NCBI GenBank assembly: GCA_019188255.1
Contig: JAETXT010000007.1
Span: forward strand, 3,348,001-3,412,000
Source of the DNA: Verticillium longisporum
Taxonomy: Eukaryota > Ascomycota > Sordariomycetes > Glomerellales > Plectosphaerellaceae
Length of the DNA: 64,000 nt
Reading direction: 5' to 3'
Shown here: positions 47,469-58,093 of the stretch, piece by piece
Position numbering within the stretch: the stretch's first letter is position 1
How the letters are laid out: every line of letters begins with the position of its first letter
The notes under the pieces: model-generated
Told to the model about the DNA's origin: nothing
The model's database searches: none
The model's input: the letters and a program-made list of their open reading frames with translations, nothing else
Translations under genes and position numbers: made by a program

Positions 47469-48794
47469 TCACCATAGCCAGTCCACCGGCTTGAGGTCCA
47501 CACCTTTAGGGACGACAAAGAGTCCCGTGGCCTCGCAGATCAACGCGCCCGTAGTTGCCGTCTCCATGCGTGCCACGACCCACACCTTGCGCGTCTTGTC
47601 TTGCCGTGCGGCGTCGGGCGACATGACGTCGCCGCCGCCGTCGCCGCCGCCGGCAGTCGCTGGCGAGGTCGCCAGTGCAGCGGCCGCCACGCCCGCGGCA
47701 TCGCGCGGGGGCTCGACGTGCGCCCGGCCGTCGGCCTGCTCCCACGGCTTGACCGTCCTGGCGCGGCGGAGCTTGGCCTCATGGCGGGCGGCGGCGGCGT
47801 CGTCCATGGGGTCCATGCGGACGACGACGAGGACGTAGGGCTGGAGGAGCTCGACGTAGCGGACGTCCATGGTGGCGGTGACGGGGGCGCCGGCGCCGCG
47901 GCGGCGGAAGGCCTGGGCGGCGATGCGGCCCATGGCCTCGTCCATGACGGTGGCGATGGCGCCGCCGTGGACGGCGCCGGGGAAGCCCTGGGTGTCGACG
48001 CCAAAGGTGAGCAGCAGGGAGAGCTGGCCGGTGAGCGGGTCGCGGTAGACCTGGTGGATTTGGCCGAGGGCCTCGTCGCGGCTGAGGGGCCCCGTCACGA
48101 GGTGCGCGGGCCGCAGGTGCGGCGGCAGCTCGGCGTGGGCGGGCCAGCAGAGCGGCGTCGTGTCGGAGGGGTCGTCGGCGGGGTACGTCCGGACGACGCC
48201 CGTCTCTTCCGCCATGGCGTAGAGGGCCTCGCGGTCGGACTGGTCGAGGAGCTGGTGCGAGAGCGGGTAGCCCGCCTGGTAAAACATGGCGTTCTGCGTC
48301 CGTGCCACCATGGGGAGCGCGCCGGCGTGGGCCAGGTTGTCCTCCGCGTCCTGGTCGTCGTGGGAGAGCTTCATGCGGGCCAGGGTGCTGATCCACGGGT
48401 CGACGTGGCACAGCTCGTCGCCGGCAGAGTAGCCCACGTAAAGCGAGAGCAAGGCAATGGCGAGGCGCACCGTCCAGCGGCGCAGGCGGCTCTGCGGAGG
48501 CGGGACGCCGCCGGGCTGTGGTGAGGGAGCGCTCGGGAGGGTGCCTGGCGGGGCGGACAGGAGGGTGGAGAGTTGGCCGGGTGTCAGCGTCGAGAGTTTG
48601 GAGAGGAGGGCTCGTTCGGCCTGTTGTTGGGATACGGGAGGCATTGTATTGGGTGGCGGTGGGTGCGGCAGCTGTGCGCGGCAACTTGATCTTGTCGTGA
48701 AGGCGCGCCGCGCGGTGCTGGTCGCCATGTGGGATGCTCGTGTGGGCTTCGAGAGCTCCCGCAGCACAGGCCGCCAAGTGTTCGCTGCCCTCAT
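47469..48794 (-). CDS. Hotdog-fold acyl-CoA thioesterase-like protein
   Basis: Single exon, 441 residues from ATG 48794 (the longer frame starts only at TTG). The first ~50 residues are Arg/Thr/Ser-rich (MRAANTWRPVLRELSKPTRA), suggesting mitochondrial targeting; ATGs at codons 23 and 51 of this frame would shorten it. One hydrophobic segment, RLAIALLSLYVGYSAGDELC, suggests an inner-membrane anchor. The hotdog thioesterase domain follows: LLLTFGVDTQGFPGAVHGGA then IATVMDEAMGRIAAQAF, with the HGG motif and an acidic residue on the long helix, and later VTATMDVRYVELLQPYVLVV. A Gly/Ala-rich low-complexity insert interrupts the domain near its end. Related to THEM4/PaaI-type proteins. The substrate cannot be told. 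Confidence 0.83.
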   Translation of the reverse strand: MRAANTWRPVLRELSKPTRASHMATSTARRAFTTRSSCRAQLPHPPPPNTMPPVSQQQAERALLSKLSTLTPGQLSTLLSAPPGTLPSAPSPQPGGVPPPQSRLRRWTVRLAIALLSLYVGYSAGDELCHVDPWISTLARMKLSHDDQDAEDNLAHAGALPMVARTQNAMFYQAGYPLSHQLLDQSDREALYAMAEETGVVRTYPADDPSDTTPLCWPAHAELPPHLRPAHLVTGPLSRDEALGQIHQVYRDPLTGQLSLLLTFGVDTQGFPGAVHGGAIATVMDEAMGRIAAQAFRRRGAGAPVTATMDVRYVELLQPYVLVVVRMDPMDDAAAARHEAKLRRARTVKPWEQADGRAHVEPPRDAAGVAAAALATSPATAGGGDGGGDVMSPDAARQDKTRKVWVVARMETATTGALICEATGLFVVPKGVDLKPVDWLW

Positions 48795-49591
48795 GACGGG
48801 CAGATTCAAGGCTCTAGAAAATAAGGTATAGAATGTATGGTCGGCCGCCTGCAGGATGCAGGCTGCAGGCTGCAGGCTGGAGCGGTCGGTTGGTCGCTAA
48901 CAATCGAATCGGACGAGATGCATCGAGGCTCGAGGTCGGAGGGCGAAGGGCGGAGGAGAGGGCTGGCGTGCTGACTCTCGTGCGACTTTTGCGGTGCGAG
49001 GTGGACCCAATTGGTAAAGCAGATGGAAGTCTGCGCTACATTGCCATGCTTCTAGGTTGTGGCATGTGTTGTTTGGGTGCCAGTTGAGTCTAGTTCTGTC
49101 GTGGAGAGCGGTGGGATTTTGATGAAGAAGGAAGCTGGTGATGGAAGTTCTTGACGGACGTCTCAATCTCAACGGGGGCTGACGGATTAGAGCTTATTGC
49201 CGTTTGTGGCGGCGTTTGTGGCGGCGTTTGTGGCGGCGTTTGTGGCGGCGTTTTCACGCGGCTCGCTCGTCTTGGCAAAACGGTGCGGTGCCGTGGACGG
49301 ACCTTGCGTTGATGCACTCCCCGGTCCACTGCGTCCACTGCGTCCAACTAGATTGCCTGCAACATCACCAACTTTGACAACATCAAACTTTGAAAACATC
49401 ATCCTTATTTTGACAGGTAGTTTTGGTCTTTATAGAGCAAGATGATCTAAAATGAATAGTTTATGGAGCCCTCGTCATGTCATAAACTTCATATCCTACT
49501 GAATCTCTGCGTCTGCAGTGTAGGCTCTTGGCAGCAGGACCTCGCGATCCATCGCTTGTCGCAGCAAATGCAGCAAATGGAGCAAAAAAAT
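48795..49591. other. Intergenic with a 12-bp tandem repeat
   Basis: About 800 bp upstream of the thioesterase gene and downstream of carRA. Contains a CAGGCTG/CTGCAGG-rich patch at about 48850-48885 and the tandem repeat at 49201-49251. No gene seen. Confidence 0.5.
49201..49251 (+). repeat. 12-bp tandem repeat CGTTTGTGGCGG
   Basis: Four perfect head-to-tail copies plus a partial fifth, intergenic. Confidence 0.92.
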
Positions 49592-51637
49592 CTACGACAT
49601 TATCAAAGTGCTCCAAGCCACCCAGATTCGCCGTCCCTTGGGCACAGTCGCCCGCCCACCGCCATGGACGCCCCTTTCGGCCTCCTGGGGCGCCTTGGCG
49701 GCCGCCGCACCATCACGGAGCACACGGCCAATCTCCATGTAGCTCTCGACAGCCACAATCATGGGCGCTCGAGCGGCAGGCGGAATCTCCACCATGACGG
49801 CCCGGGACTCATCGTACAGGTCAAAAGCCAGGTCCAGCAACCGCTTGCGCACCTGCATGACGCCGTCGCTGCGGGGGCTGCGTAGAACATCTTGGTGCGT
49901 GAGACCGGCCTCCTGGAGCCACGTCGTCGGCAGGTAGACGCGGCCGATGCGCGCGTCGACGGCAATGTCGCGCGCAATGTTGACGTACTGCAGCGCGAGA
50001 CCCATGCGGCAGGCGGCGACACGGAGCTGGTTGCGGGTGGTGGCTCCTTTTGTGCTGTGGCGTTGCAGCACGACACCCGTACTGGTCACCTTGTTCCTGG
50101 GGAGGCCCAGCTTGGTGGCGTCCGTCTCGGCCCTGGCGTCAGTGTCGTAGAGATGGGTGGGAAAGCCGGGGATGCAGTGGTGGAAGACGAGCTCGAGGCA
50201 CATCAGACCGACAGTGCTCGCCACGGAGGAAGCATATAGCTCGAGATCTGCTACATTGGTGATCGGAAACTGGCCGGCCGCTTGGTCAAAGTCCATATCC
50301 ATGACGAATCCTTGGAGAAGGTCGTCAAAGGGTCTTTTGGGGATGAGATGGACAGGGAGATGACGCAGGGTCTCCAATGCCGAAGAGGGGAAGGTCGAGT
50401 CGGCGTACTCGCGGGACGACATGGACTCCTTCTGCGACGAGGGTTTCGTCTTGTTGACTTCAGCGTAGGAAAGGTCGAGATGCTTTTGCAGCTTTTCGAT
50501 CCAGTCGGACGCAACAGCATTGTCCGCCGCGTCATCAACGAGGTCGTCCGCCAGACGGCAGTATGAGTATCTGGAAGCAAGGTCAGCATACTTCGCCTTG
50601 AAGGCCTAGGTGATGTAGCGGGGGATCATACAGGAGGGTCATGTCGATGCGCAGACGGCCGGGGAATGCCGAACTGGCAAGAGAGAAGCTGCGGCTCTTC
50701 TTGGCAAGGCGGGACGCCGCTTGCCTGATGGCGGTGATGCGACGCATGTCGTAGTGCTTGCTCGGCCAGAAGCGCGCCTTGATGAGGGACATGGACAGCG
50801 TGTCCGAGGGCTCGGCAAAGACGTCGGGGTGGGCGTCGACGACAGCGACAGCCTTGTCGAACGCAGCAAGGCCAAAGACGACAAGCATGTTGGTGACGAG
50901 GAAGAAGACGGCCTCCTCGATTTCGAGATGGCCGAAGAGCCGCACGCCGAGCTTGGTGCCGCTCTGGATGGCCCAGGTGCCACGCCCCAGGGCGAGCTCG
51001 TCGACGACCCAGAGATAGACTGTCGGGGCGACAATGGGAAGCAGGGTCGAAGTCCATGGCAGGGCGAGTATGAAATGGGCCGTGATGGACCACGTCAAGA
51101 GGGCAAAGGGGGCAGCCCATGCGAGGATCAGGCCGAGGTATGTACCTTTGGCACTTCCTGAGATGAGATGACAGCCGTAGACGATGGCGGCTGCGAGGAA
51201 GACTTGGCCGGCAATCTTGGCCCTTCGAATGCCAGCAGGGACAGCCCAGGGTGCATTGAGATACTGGGCGTGTAGCACAGGCTTGTTGAGCAGGATGTAC
51301 AGCTGTGCTGTGAGGTAGGTCTGGATGACAAAGAAGAAAAGCTCCTCGGCGGGGATGTCAAAGAGGGAGTAGCCGAGGACTGCATCGGGAGGATAGTTCC
51401 AGATGTTGGTGCGAATCAGGTAAGAGTCCCAGGGGATGGTGGCCACAACGGCAACCGTTACGATAAAGCACAGTTTTGCCGCGTCGACGCGTGTTAGGAA
51501 TGGGTACACCACAATGGTCAAGAGGGTGGCAGGCGGCACTGTCCAGAAGAGGTGGCTAGAACTGTGAGCTTTTCCACCATGGGTTCCACGACAAGCAGGC
51601 CAAGGGACACTCACACGAGGGCATAATCGTACCCCAT
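49592..51637 (-). CDS. carRA: CarRA / AL-2: bifunctional lycopene cyclase - phytoene synthase
   Basis: Makes phytoene from two geranylgeranyl diphosphates and cyclises carotene ends. Three exons: 51615-51637 (23 nt), 50632-51555, 49592-50570; introns 59 and 61 nt. 641 residues, intact. The start MGYDYALVHLFWTVPPATLL leads the N-terminal membrane cyclase domains, with WNYPPDAVLGYSLFDIPAEE and a second repeat including HLEIEEAVFFLVTNMLVVFG. The C-terminal phytoene synthase domain starts near RLAKKSRSFSLASSAFP. It has the two Asp motifs in RLADDLVDD and NIARDIAVDARIGRVYLPTT, which bind the Mg-diphosphates. It ends VPKGRRIWVAWSTL plus four residues. It is divergent from carB across a 2-kb promoter, the arrangement known from fungal car clusters, where these genes are light-induced through the White Collar complex. 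Confidence 0.96.
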
Positions 51638-52650
51638 AATGGGTGATATGCGCGCCGGCAAAGAGTTGACCGTCTTTGTCAGGTCCCGGCAGGCGCGTTT
51701 GGCGGAGGAAAGACGGCAGATTTCACGGTGGTGGTTGGTGGGTAGTGGTGAAAGTTGGCGTTTGGTGATTTCAAGCAGCACAACTTGTAGTCAAGCCAGT
51801 GAGCAGAACTGTCGGTCGGGCACAGACGGTGAATTCAGAAGAATTCTGCCGAGATGGGTGTTAATCACTGCTGCTTCCTCCCTATGGCTGGTATTTTGAG
51901 GCTTTGTCGTGGAACAGGTGCGTACCCTTCCCTTAGTACCTGTGATACGTGATGCAAGGTACCGGGTCGTTGGGGTGGTGCGCCACACGCCTGACACGCA
52001 TGGAGGCGTTGACTGGTGAATCAATGTGACAGAAAGAGGGTGTGAATCAGAGCGATACACAGTGACTGAGTGGAGGTGACTAGATGTGGTCGGTGCTTGG
52101 TATGGGAAAGAGGAGAGAACAGGAGGAGATAACAGGAGTGAGAGATGACAAGGTGACGACAGACGCGAGACTTTGTGCTGCACAGCCGACACAACAGAGT
52201 CAATGCTGATTGCTGACACGGACTGAGAGTCAGATGGAAAATGACCAAAAAAAAAAAAAAAAAGAAGAGCCGGGCAGGAGAGGCGATTCTGCAGAGGTGA
52301 GGACTGTCGTAATCGTCGCTTCATCACTCACTTATCGATGCCGCAGCTCGCACTCGCACAGAAAGGCTCCGAAACGGTACCTGACTGCCTGGGCACAGCT
52401 ACTTACCTAGTTTTATCGAGCTCGGTTGCTTGATGCAGGGGCATACACCAACGGCAAGGCAAGACCACAGCGAGCCAGCCTCCGTCTCTGCGCTACGGAT
52501 ATTTTCTTCGTCGGACTTCGGGCATCTTGGCAGGCCGTGCCTTCAGGTGGATGTGGCTTCAGCCCAGAGCAACATGCAGTTTGAGTGCAATGGGGGGAAA
52601 TACAGCGCAATTTTCCAAAAAGTCTATGATGCGTTCATGCCAGAATCCTG

Positions 52651-52708
52651 CCCTTGGAGCCCTTGGAGCCCTTGGAGCCCTTGGAGCCCTTGGAGCCCTT
52701 GGAGCCCT
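52651..52708 (+). repeat. 9-bp tandem repeat CCCTTGGAG
   Basis: Six perfect copies plus CCCT, in the carRA-carB intergenic region. Length divisible by three, so it stays open in all frames, but no gene is called. Confidence 0.92.
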
Positions 52709-53382
52709 GCTCTTGCCGCCTCAACACCCCCTACAGCGACCCGCTTTTCCCCTGCGAGAGCCCTACCACGTCCGCAGGCCCCCTCAACCCGCCTCAACCC
52801 CCCTCAACCACTCCGCATCTTCCGAATGGATTCATTGCTACTCAGTACGTGCTTGTACTGTAGTATCTTTCGACATCGACGTCCATTACACGTCAACCCC
52901 AAGTCAGGCCAAGCCTCCTCGACACATGCCTTACCAATGAGAACCGTCAGTTTTTCCTCTCGTTCCACCCGAGCCCTCGCAGCAGGCGCAGTGTCACAGG
53001 CCAAACATCACCAACGCGGTTGCTATCCCACCTGGTCTGGAATCGATTCTGCCTCTGCGGCCCACGCAATGACCAGTCTTGCCAGTCTCACCTCGTGAAC
53101 CGACTAGTTGCCCACGACCTTCTACTTTCTGCACGCCAAGCTCTTGTCACAAGCCACCCCCGGCAGGCCTGCCACGGAGCTCCCTTGCATGCATCTCCCG
53201 AATCTACGTGTCATCACTGCACATTCGCGCCATGGAACCACGCGCCTCGGCCACGATGGCCGGAGGCTTTCATCGAGCTCCGCCTACCGGTACATCATGC
53301 GCGAGTGCTGGCTAGCCTCGCACATGGGGATATGCATTGGACCGAGACCTCTCTTCGTCGCGTCATACGCTCTACACCTAAC

Positions 53383-53420
53383 TACCTACCTTACCTACCT
53401 TACCTTACCTTACCTTACCT
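53383..53420 (+). repeat. CTACC/TTACC short tandem array
   Basis: Alternating ACCT-containing units (CTACCTACCTTACC... then five-base TTACC steps) about 220 bp upstream of the carB ATG. Confidence 0.8.
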
Positions 53421-53637
53421 GTAGTCCCGCCGCATGTTTGCTCTTGTATTTTTCTTGTTCATCTCTGGCTACCACCTCCTGCTTGACAAGAAGTACAGCC
53501 ACACTCTCGTCATCTGTACCTCCAGTCGTGATAAGACGCAAGCTTGTGCCGTACAACTTTGTGCCTGTTTGTCCTTCCACATTGCAGCTCGTTACAGCAA
53601 GACACACGAATAGACAGACGGCTTGCAAGTATTCACA

Positions 53638-55461
53638 ATGCAAAAGTCAGGCGAAAAGCCTCGAAAGGCCATCGTCGTTGGTAAGACCCGTGGAACCTCT
53701 ACCGCCTGCCTCTCCTCTGATCTTATCTGACGCCTTTTCTGCAAACTAGGTGCCGGCGCAGGTGGCGTCGCCATTGCTGCGCGTCTTGCCAAGGCTGGCT
53801 ACAAGGTGACTGTCCTCGAGAAGAATGACTTCACTGGAGGCCGCTGCTCTCTCATTCACCACGAGGGCTACCGCTTCGACCAAGGTCCCTCGCTCCTTCT
53901 GCTGCCTCAGCTCTTCCATGAGACGTTCCGCGATCTGGACACCACCATTGCCGACTCGGGCGTCGACCTCCTCCGCTGCCAGGATGTCAACTACAATGTC
54001 TGGTTCCACGACGGCGAGCTCTTCAAGCACTCGTCCGACCTGGCGACTATGAAGGTTGAAGTCGAGCGCTGGGAGGGCAAGGAAGGGTTTGCGCGCTACC
54101 TGAGCTGGATGCGTGAGGCGCATACCCACTACGAGGTGTCCGTGACCGACGTCCTTCATCGCAACTTTACGTCCTTGTTCAACCTCGCGCGGCCAAGCTT
54201 GCTGAAACATGTCGTGGCGCTTCACCCCCTCGAGAGCATCTATGCTCGCGCGAGTCGCTACTTCTGGACCGAGAGGCTCAGGCGTGTCTTTACCTTTGCC
54301 GTCATGTACATGGGCATGTCCCCGTTTGATGCGCCGGCCACCTACTCTCTGCTCCAGTACACCGAGTTTGCCGAGGGCATCTGGTATCCCAGGGGAGGCT
54401 TCCACGCCATCATCGCGGCGCTCGTCCGCATTGGAGAGCAGATGGGCGTCGAATACCGCCTCAACACGTCCGTTGCCAGCATTTCTACCGCCGAGGAAAG
54501 CAACCGCGCCACTGGAGTCGTTCTCGAGTCGGGCGAGTCTCTGTCGGCGGATGTCGTCGTCATCAACGCCGACCTCGTCTACGCCTACAGCAACCTGATG
54601 CCCAAGACGCCCAGCACCGTTGCGTACAGCCAGTCGCTGCAGAAGAAGGAGGCATCCTGCAGTTCCATCTCGTTCTACTGGAGCGTGAACCGCAAGATCC
54701 CCGAGCTCGGCACCCACAACATTTTCCTCGCCGAAGAATACCGCGAGTCGTTTGATGCCATTTTCAAGCGCCACGGTCTCCCCGACCAGCCGAGCTTCTA
54801 CGTCAATGTGCCGAGCAGGATCGATCCCAGCGCGGCACCCGAGGACGGCGACGCCATCATTGTTCTCGTTCCCATTGGCCACCTCGCCCGTTCCAAGGGC
54901 AGTGTGGACGCCCCTGGCCTGCCGACGGACGAAAAGTCGTGGATCAACCTCGTCGCCCGCGCGCGCGCCGCCGTGCTCGAGTCGAGCAGCGCGAGGACGG
55001 TCTGTGCGCCGATTGGGCAGTTCATCACAAACGAAATTGTCAACAACCCGCTGAGCTGGGAGGACAAGTTCAACCTCGACAAGGGCGCCATCCTCGGCCT
55101 GACGCACAGCGTACCCAACGTCCTCGCCTTCCGGCCGCGCACCCGCGCCGAGGGTCTCGAGAATGCCTACTTTGTCGGCGCCAGCACGCACCCCGGCACG
55201 GGTGTGCCCATTGTGCTGGCGGGGGCCAAGATCACAGCCGAGCAGATCCTCGACGACCGGGGTCTGCCCGTGCCGTGGGCCCACACGAAGAACTTTCCGA
55301 AGCAACAGCTGGCGGAGCGGAGGCAGAAGACCAAGGCGCTCGACCTTATGCGGTATACGTTCCACTTTGGCTCGGAGGAAGTCGCCGTGCTGTCGTTTTT
55401 GTTTGCGGTGTGCATGATGTACTTGTTTGTGTGGCCGAGAGTCGTGTCACTTGTTTGCTAA
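53638..55461 (+). CDS. carB: CarB / AL-1: phytoene desaturase
   Basis: FAD-dependent, membrane-associated desaturase that adds several double bonds to phytoene to give lycopene-type carotenes. Exons 53638-53680 and 53750-55461 with a 69-nt intron (GTAAGA donor, ACTAG acceptor). 584 residues, intact. The dinucleotide-binding motif VVGAGAGGVAIAARLAKAGY is split by the intron and continues VTVLEKNDFTGGRCSLIHHE. Further landmarks are YRFDQGPSLLLLPQLFHETF, FAEGIWYPRGGFHAIIAALV and the C-terminal FVGASTHPGTGVPIVLAGAK, diagnostic for CrtI-type desaturases. A C-terminal hydrophobic helix (VLSFLFAVCMMYLFVWP) should anchor it in the membrane. It forms a divergent pair with carRA. No carX oxygenase or carO opsin gene is found in the ~8 kb beyond it. 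Confidence 0.96.
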
Positions 55462-56021
55462 GCGTGGGGGGAGCATTTTGCGATACCTCTGGTAGACGGC
55501 GTTGGAGAACCTAGATATATACGGTCTTGGGAGCTAATGATAATTTTACATTTGACAATCAAACTGCTCATTTCCAGGAATCAGAAATACCATGTAAACG
55601 ATTGAGAGCACAATCATGGATGAAGCTATCGCGACAGGACCAAGATGGTCACACCAAACCCAACGAACGATGACAATCCATGTCGTCATCATTGGTCGGC
55701 GCTTACTCACGTGTTAAGGCCGGCCTGGCCGGCCCGTCAAGGCCGCATCGAGCAGCGGGGGCCGCTTGGGCCGATCTGGCGGGGCAGATGCAGTGCAATG
55801 TGGAGTTCCCTCGGAGCCAGGTGGGGCGCGCCGCCTGTCAGCATGAATAATCCCGTCTAAGCATCTCAGAGCAGACCCCCCCCCCCCTTATGTTTCCTTA
55901 CAAAAGGCTCTCGTCAATTGACAAACCCGTAACCCATCATGCAAAATCTTGGCAACAAGCCTCTTCTCGATTGATCTAGAGGAACGACCGGAATCCAGAA
56001 TCCAAGAAAAGAATAGTATAT
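55462..56021. other. Intergenic, no gene seen
   Basis: 560 bp between carB and the pirin gene, including a C-run near 55877-55887. AT-rich after the carB stop. Confidence 0.5.
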
Positions 56022-57059
56022 ATGCCGCGCCTCGCGCTCGTCGTAGCAATTTGTGTTGCTCTTCTGGCCATCACCATCTTCAAGACACCACTTGCAGACA
56101 GCATCACAGCCATTCTCTCAGCGAGAGTCACAACCACGAACACAAACCACAGTAGTACCTCAACACCACCCATGCTCAACAGCACCGTCAAGTCGACCAT
56201 GTCCCAGACGCTCCGCCACGCACGCATCGCGCCGCACCGCAGCGGCACCCGCGGGCACTCGGACCACGGGTGGCTCAACACGTACCATTCGTTCTCGTTC
56301 GCCGACTGGTACAACCCAGAGTACACGCACTTTGGGGCGCTGCGGGTGCTCAACGAGGACCGCGTCAAGGCGCAGACGGGGTTCCCGACGCACCCGCACC
56401 GCGACTTTGAGATTTTCAGCTACATCCTGTCGGGCGAGCTGACGCACCGCGACTCGATGCTGCGCAAGGGCGCCGAGGGCGACGCCGGCGCCGACCGCTT
56501 CTACCGCATGCGCCGCGGCGACGTGCAGTTCACGACGGGCGGCACGGGCATCGCGCACTCGGAGATGAACGAGCACGCCCGCGACGCGGTGCACTTTCTG
56601 CAGATCTGGGCCATCCCCTGGCGGCGCGGCCTGCCGCCCGCCTACCACACGCGCCACTTTGACGACGACGCCAAGCGCGCCGCCTTTGTGCCCGTGCTGT
56701 CGCCGCTCAGGGCCGGGCCCGACGCCTCGGCCGCCGACGAGAAGGCCGCCGAGCCCGCTGTCGAGGGCACCATTCCCATCCACGCCGACCTCGTCATGGG
56801 CGCCGGCATCATCGCCCCCGGCCGCGTCTTTGAGTGGACCATTGGCGGCCGCGGCACCACGCAGACTAACCGGAAGGTCTTTGTCCACCTGCCCATGACC
56901 AAGAGCGGCAAGGCCAAGATTAGGATAGACGGCCGCGACGACGCCGTCTTGTCCGAGGGCGACGGCGCCTTTGTCGATGCCGTCCATGCTGGGGACAAGC
57001 TTGGTGTCGAGAGCGTCGGCGAGGCTGAGGCCGAGGTCATTGTGCTGGATACTGCGTGA
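56022..57059 (+). CDS. Pirin-family bicupin protein with hydrophobic N-terminus
   Basis: Iron-binding cupin; pirins are transcription cofactors or quercetin dioxygenases in other organisms. Single exon, 345 residues. The conserved part begins at Met60 (MSQTLRHARIAPHRSGTRGH), followed by LNTYHSFSFADWYNPEYTHF. The metal site HPHRDFEIFSYILSGELTHR and GIAHSEMNEH supplies His-His-His-Glu, all present. WAIPWRR and the second cupin with AGIIAPGRVFEW come next. Upstream, the frame from ATG 56022 encodes PRLALVVAICVALLAITIF, a signal or membrane-anchor-like segment plus a Thr/Ser-rich spacer; ATGs at 56172 and 56199 would omit it. It follows carB in the same direction, but no link with carotenogenesis is known. 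Confidence 0.88.
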   Translation: MPRLALVVAICVALLAITIFKTPLADSITAILSARVTTTNTNHSSTSTPPMLNSTVKSTMSQTLRHARIAPHRSGTRGHSDHGWLNTYHSFSFADWYNPEYTHFGALRVLNEDRVKAQTGFPTHPHRDFEIFSYILSGELTHRDSMLRKGAEGDAGADRFYRMRRGDVQFTTGGTGIAHSEMNEHARDAVHFLQIWAIPWRRGLPPAYHTRHFDDDAKRAAFVPVLSPLRAGPDASAADEKAAEPAVEGTIPIHADLVMGAGIIAPGRVFEWTIGGRGTTQTNRKVFVHLPMTKSGKAKIRIDGRDDAVLSEGDGAFVDAVHAGDKLGVESVGEAEAEVIVLDTA

Positions 57060-57103
57060 GGGGGTGCTGGATACTGCGTGAGGGGGTGCTGGATACTGTG
57101 TAG
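57041..57103 (+). repeat. 22-bp tandem repeat spanning the pirin stop codon
   Basis: Nearly three copies of a unit containing GTGCTGGATACTGCGTGAGG. The pirin stop TGA (57057-57059) lies in the first copy, so the last coding bases are duplicated into the 3' UTR. Confidence 0.9.
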
Positions 57104-58093
57104 AGGGGAGGGGCAGCTGAGATAGACTGATACCACTGCCTTTCGTTTGGCGGGATCATAGAATGAATGAAACACATACTTTCACTTGTGTGCTCTTTTG
57201 ACTGATTTCGCTGTCTTTTGCTTGTCATGTCGCGAACGTGTGCCTATGCTCGCCTCATGCTCGTAAAACGGCTACGGTGGTAGTCACCTTGCACCACTAT
57301 CACTCTAGCCTGTCGTTGTTGTTGAGTCCGGAGATCCAGGGGCGCAGATCAATTGGTAGGGCGAGCGTGTGTTCTTCGGCTGGAGGATGACTGCGCAGTC
57401 TACATATTCACATGAATGGCATCTATGTGATGAAGAGTAACCCCAGACATATACCTGGTCAAGGCTACAGTAGCAGTGTGCTTAGCCTAGGTACCGACAG
57501 CATTGGATCATTGGGAGGAACAATCTTGCAGTGACGCTGAGCGGCCTTTCTTCCAATTCTCATCCGACACCCCTGAAGGAACTTCCCCTGTATGCTAGAT
57601 AGTGTCCATCCTTGAGAAATGTCCAGACCCTTCAAGTCCTTGGTGAGGAACGTGAGAATCGCGCCTGAACGATTCCTGCTTTGAGAACCAACGTGCCTGT
57701 ACGCGTCACAGGAGTGGGGGCGAAGAGCCACGACGTACGTCTGGCAGTCTTGACCCCAGACAGGTGAGCGCACAGGGACAGAGCAGCGTCTGCTCGGCTT
57801 GGTGTTCCAACTGGGAAAGCTTGGCTGTATAGCGAGTTCTGCTCTCAGGAGGCCTGGAGACGCAAGGGTAAGCGAAAAGGAAACGGCCGTGGCCAAATCG
57901 TTCAGGCTAAACCGGCCGAGGTGTCAGACGCACGGATCAGGGGAAATATCGACTTTGATCCTCTGGGCGGACCATTTCCATCGATGAGGCGTCGCACTGG
58001 CGTCTCTCGTCCAGCCAGTAACTGTCGATGGTGGTTCAATAGAAGCAGCAGAGGTTTTCCACCGATGCTTGGCAGGCCCTGAAGGTTGCTGCG

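Larger units (their letters stand above)
51638..53637. promoter_or_regulatory. Divergent carRA-carB promoter region
   Basis: 2.0 kb between the two divergent starts. Contains an A-run (about 52247-52263), a 9-bp tandem repeat (52651-52708), and a CTACC/TTACC array just upstream of carB (53383-53420). Shared light regulation is expected from the family, but I could not point to a confident White Collar site by eye. Confidence 0.6.

Noticed and set aside
53746..55365. 539-codon minus-strand open frame
   Set aside because: Antisense shadow of carB; the + strand protein has clear CrtI motifs.
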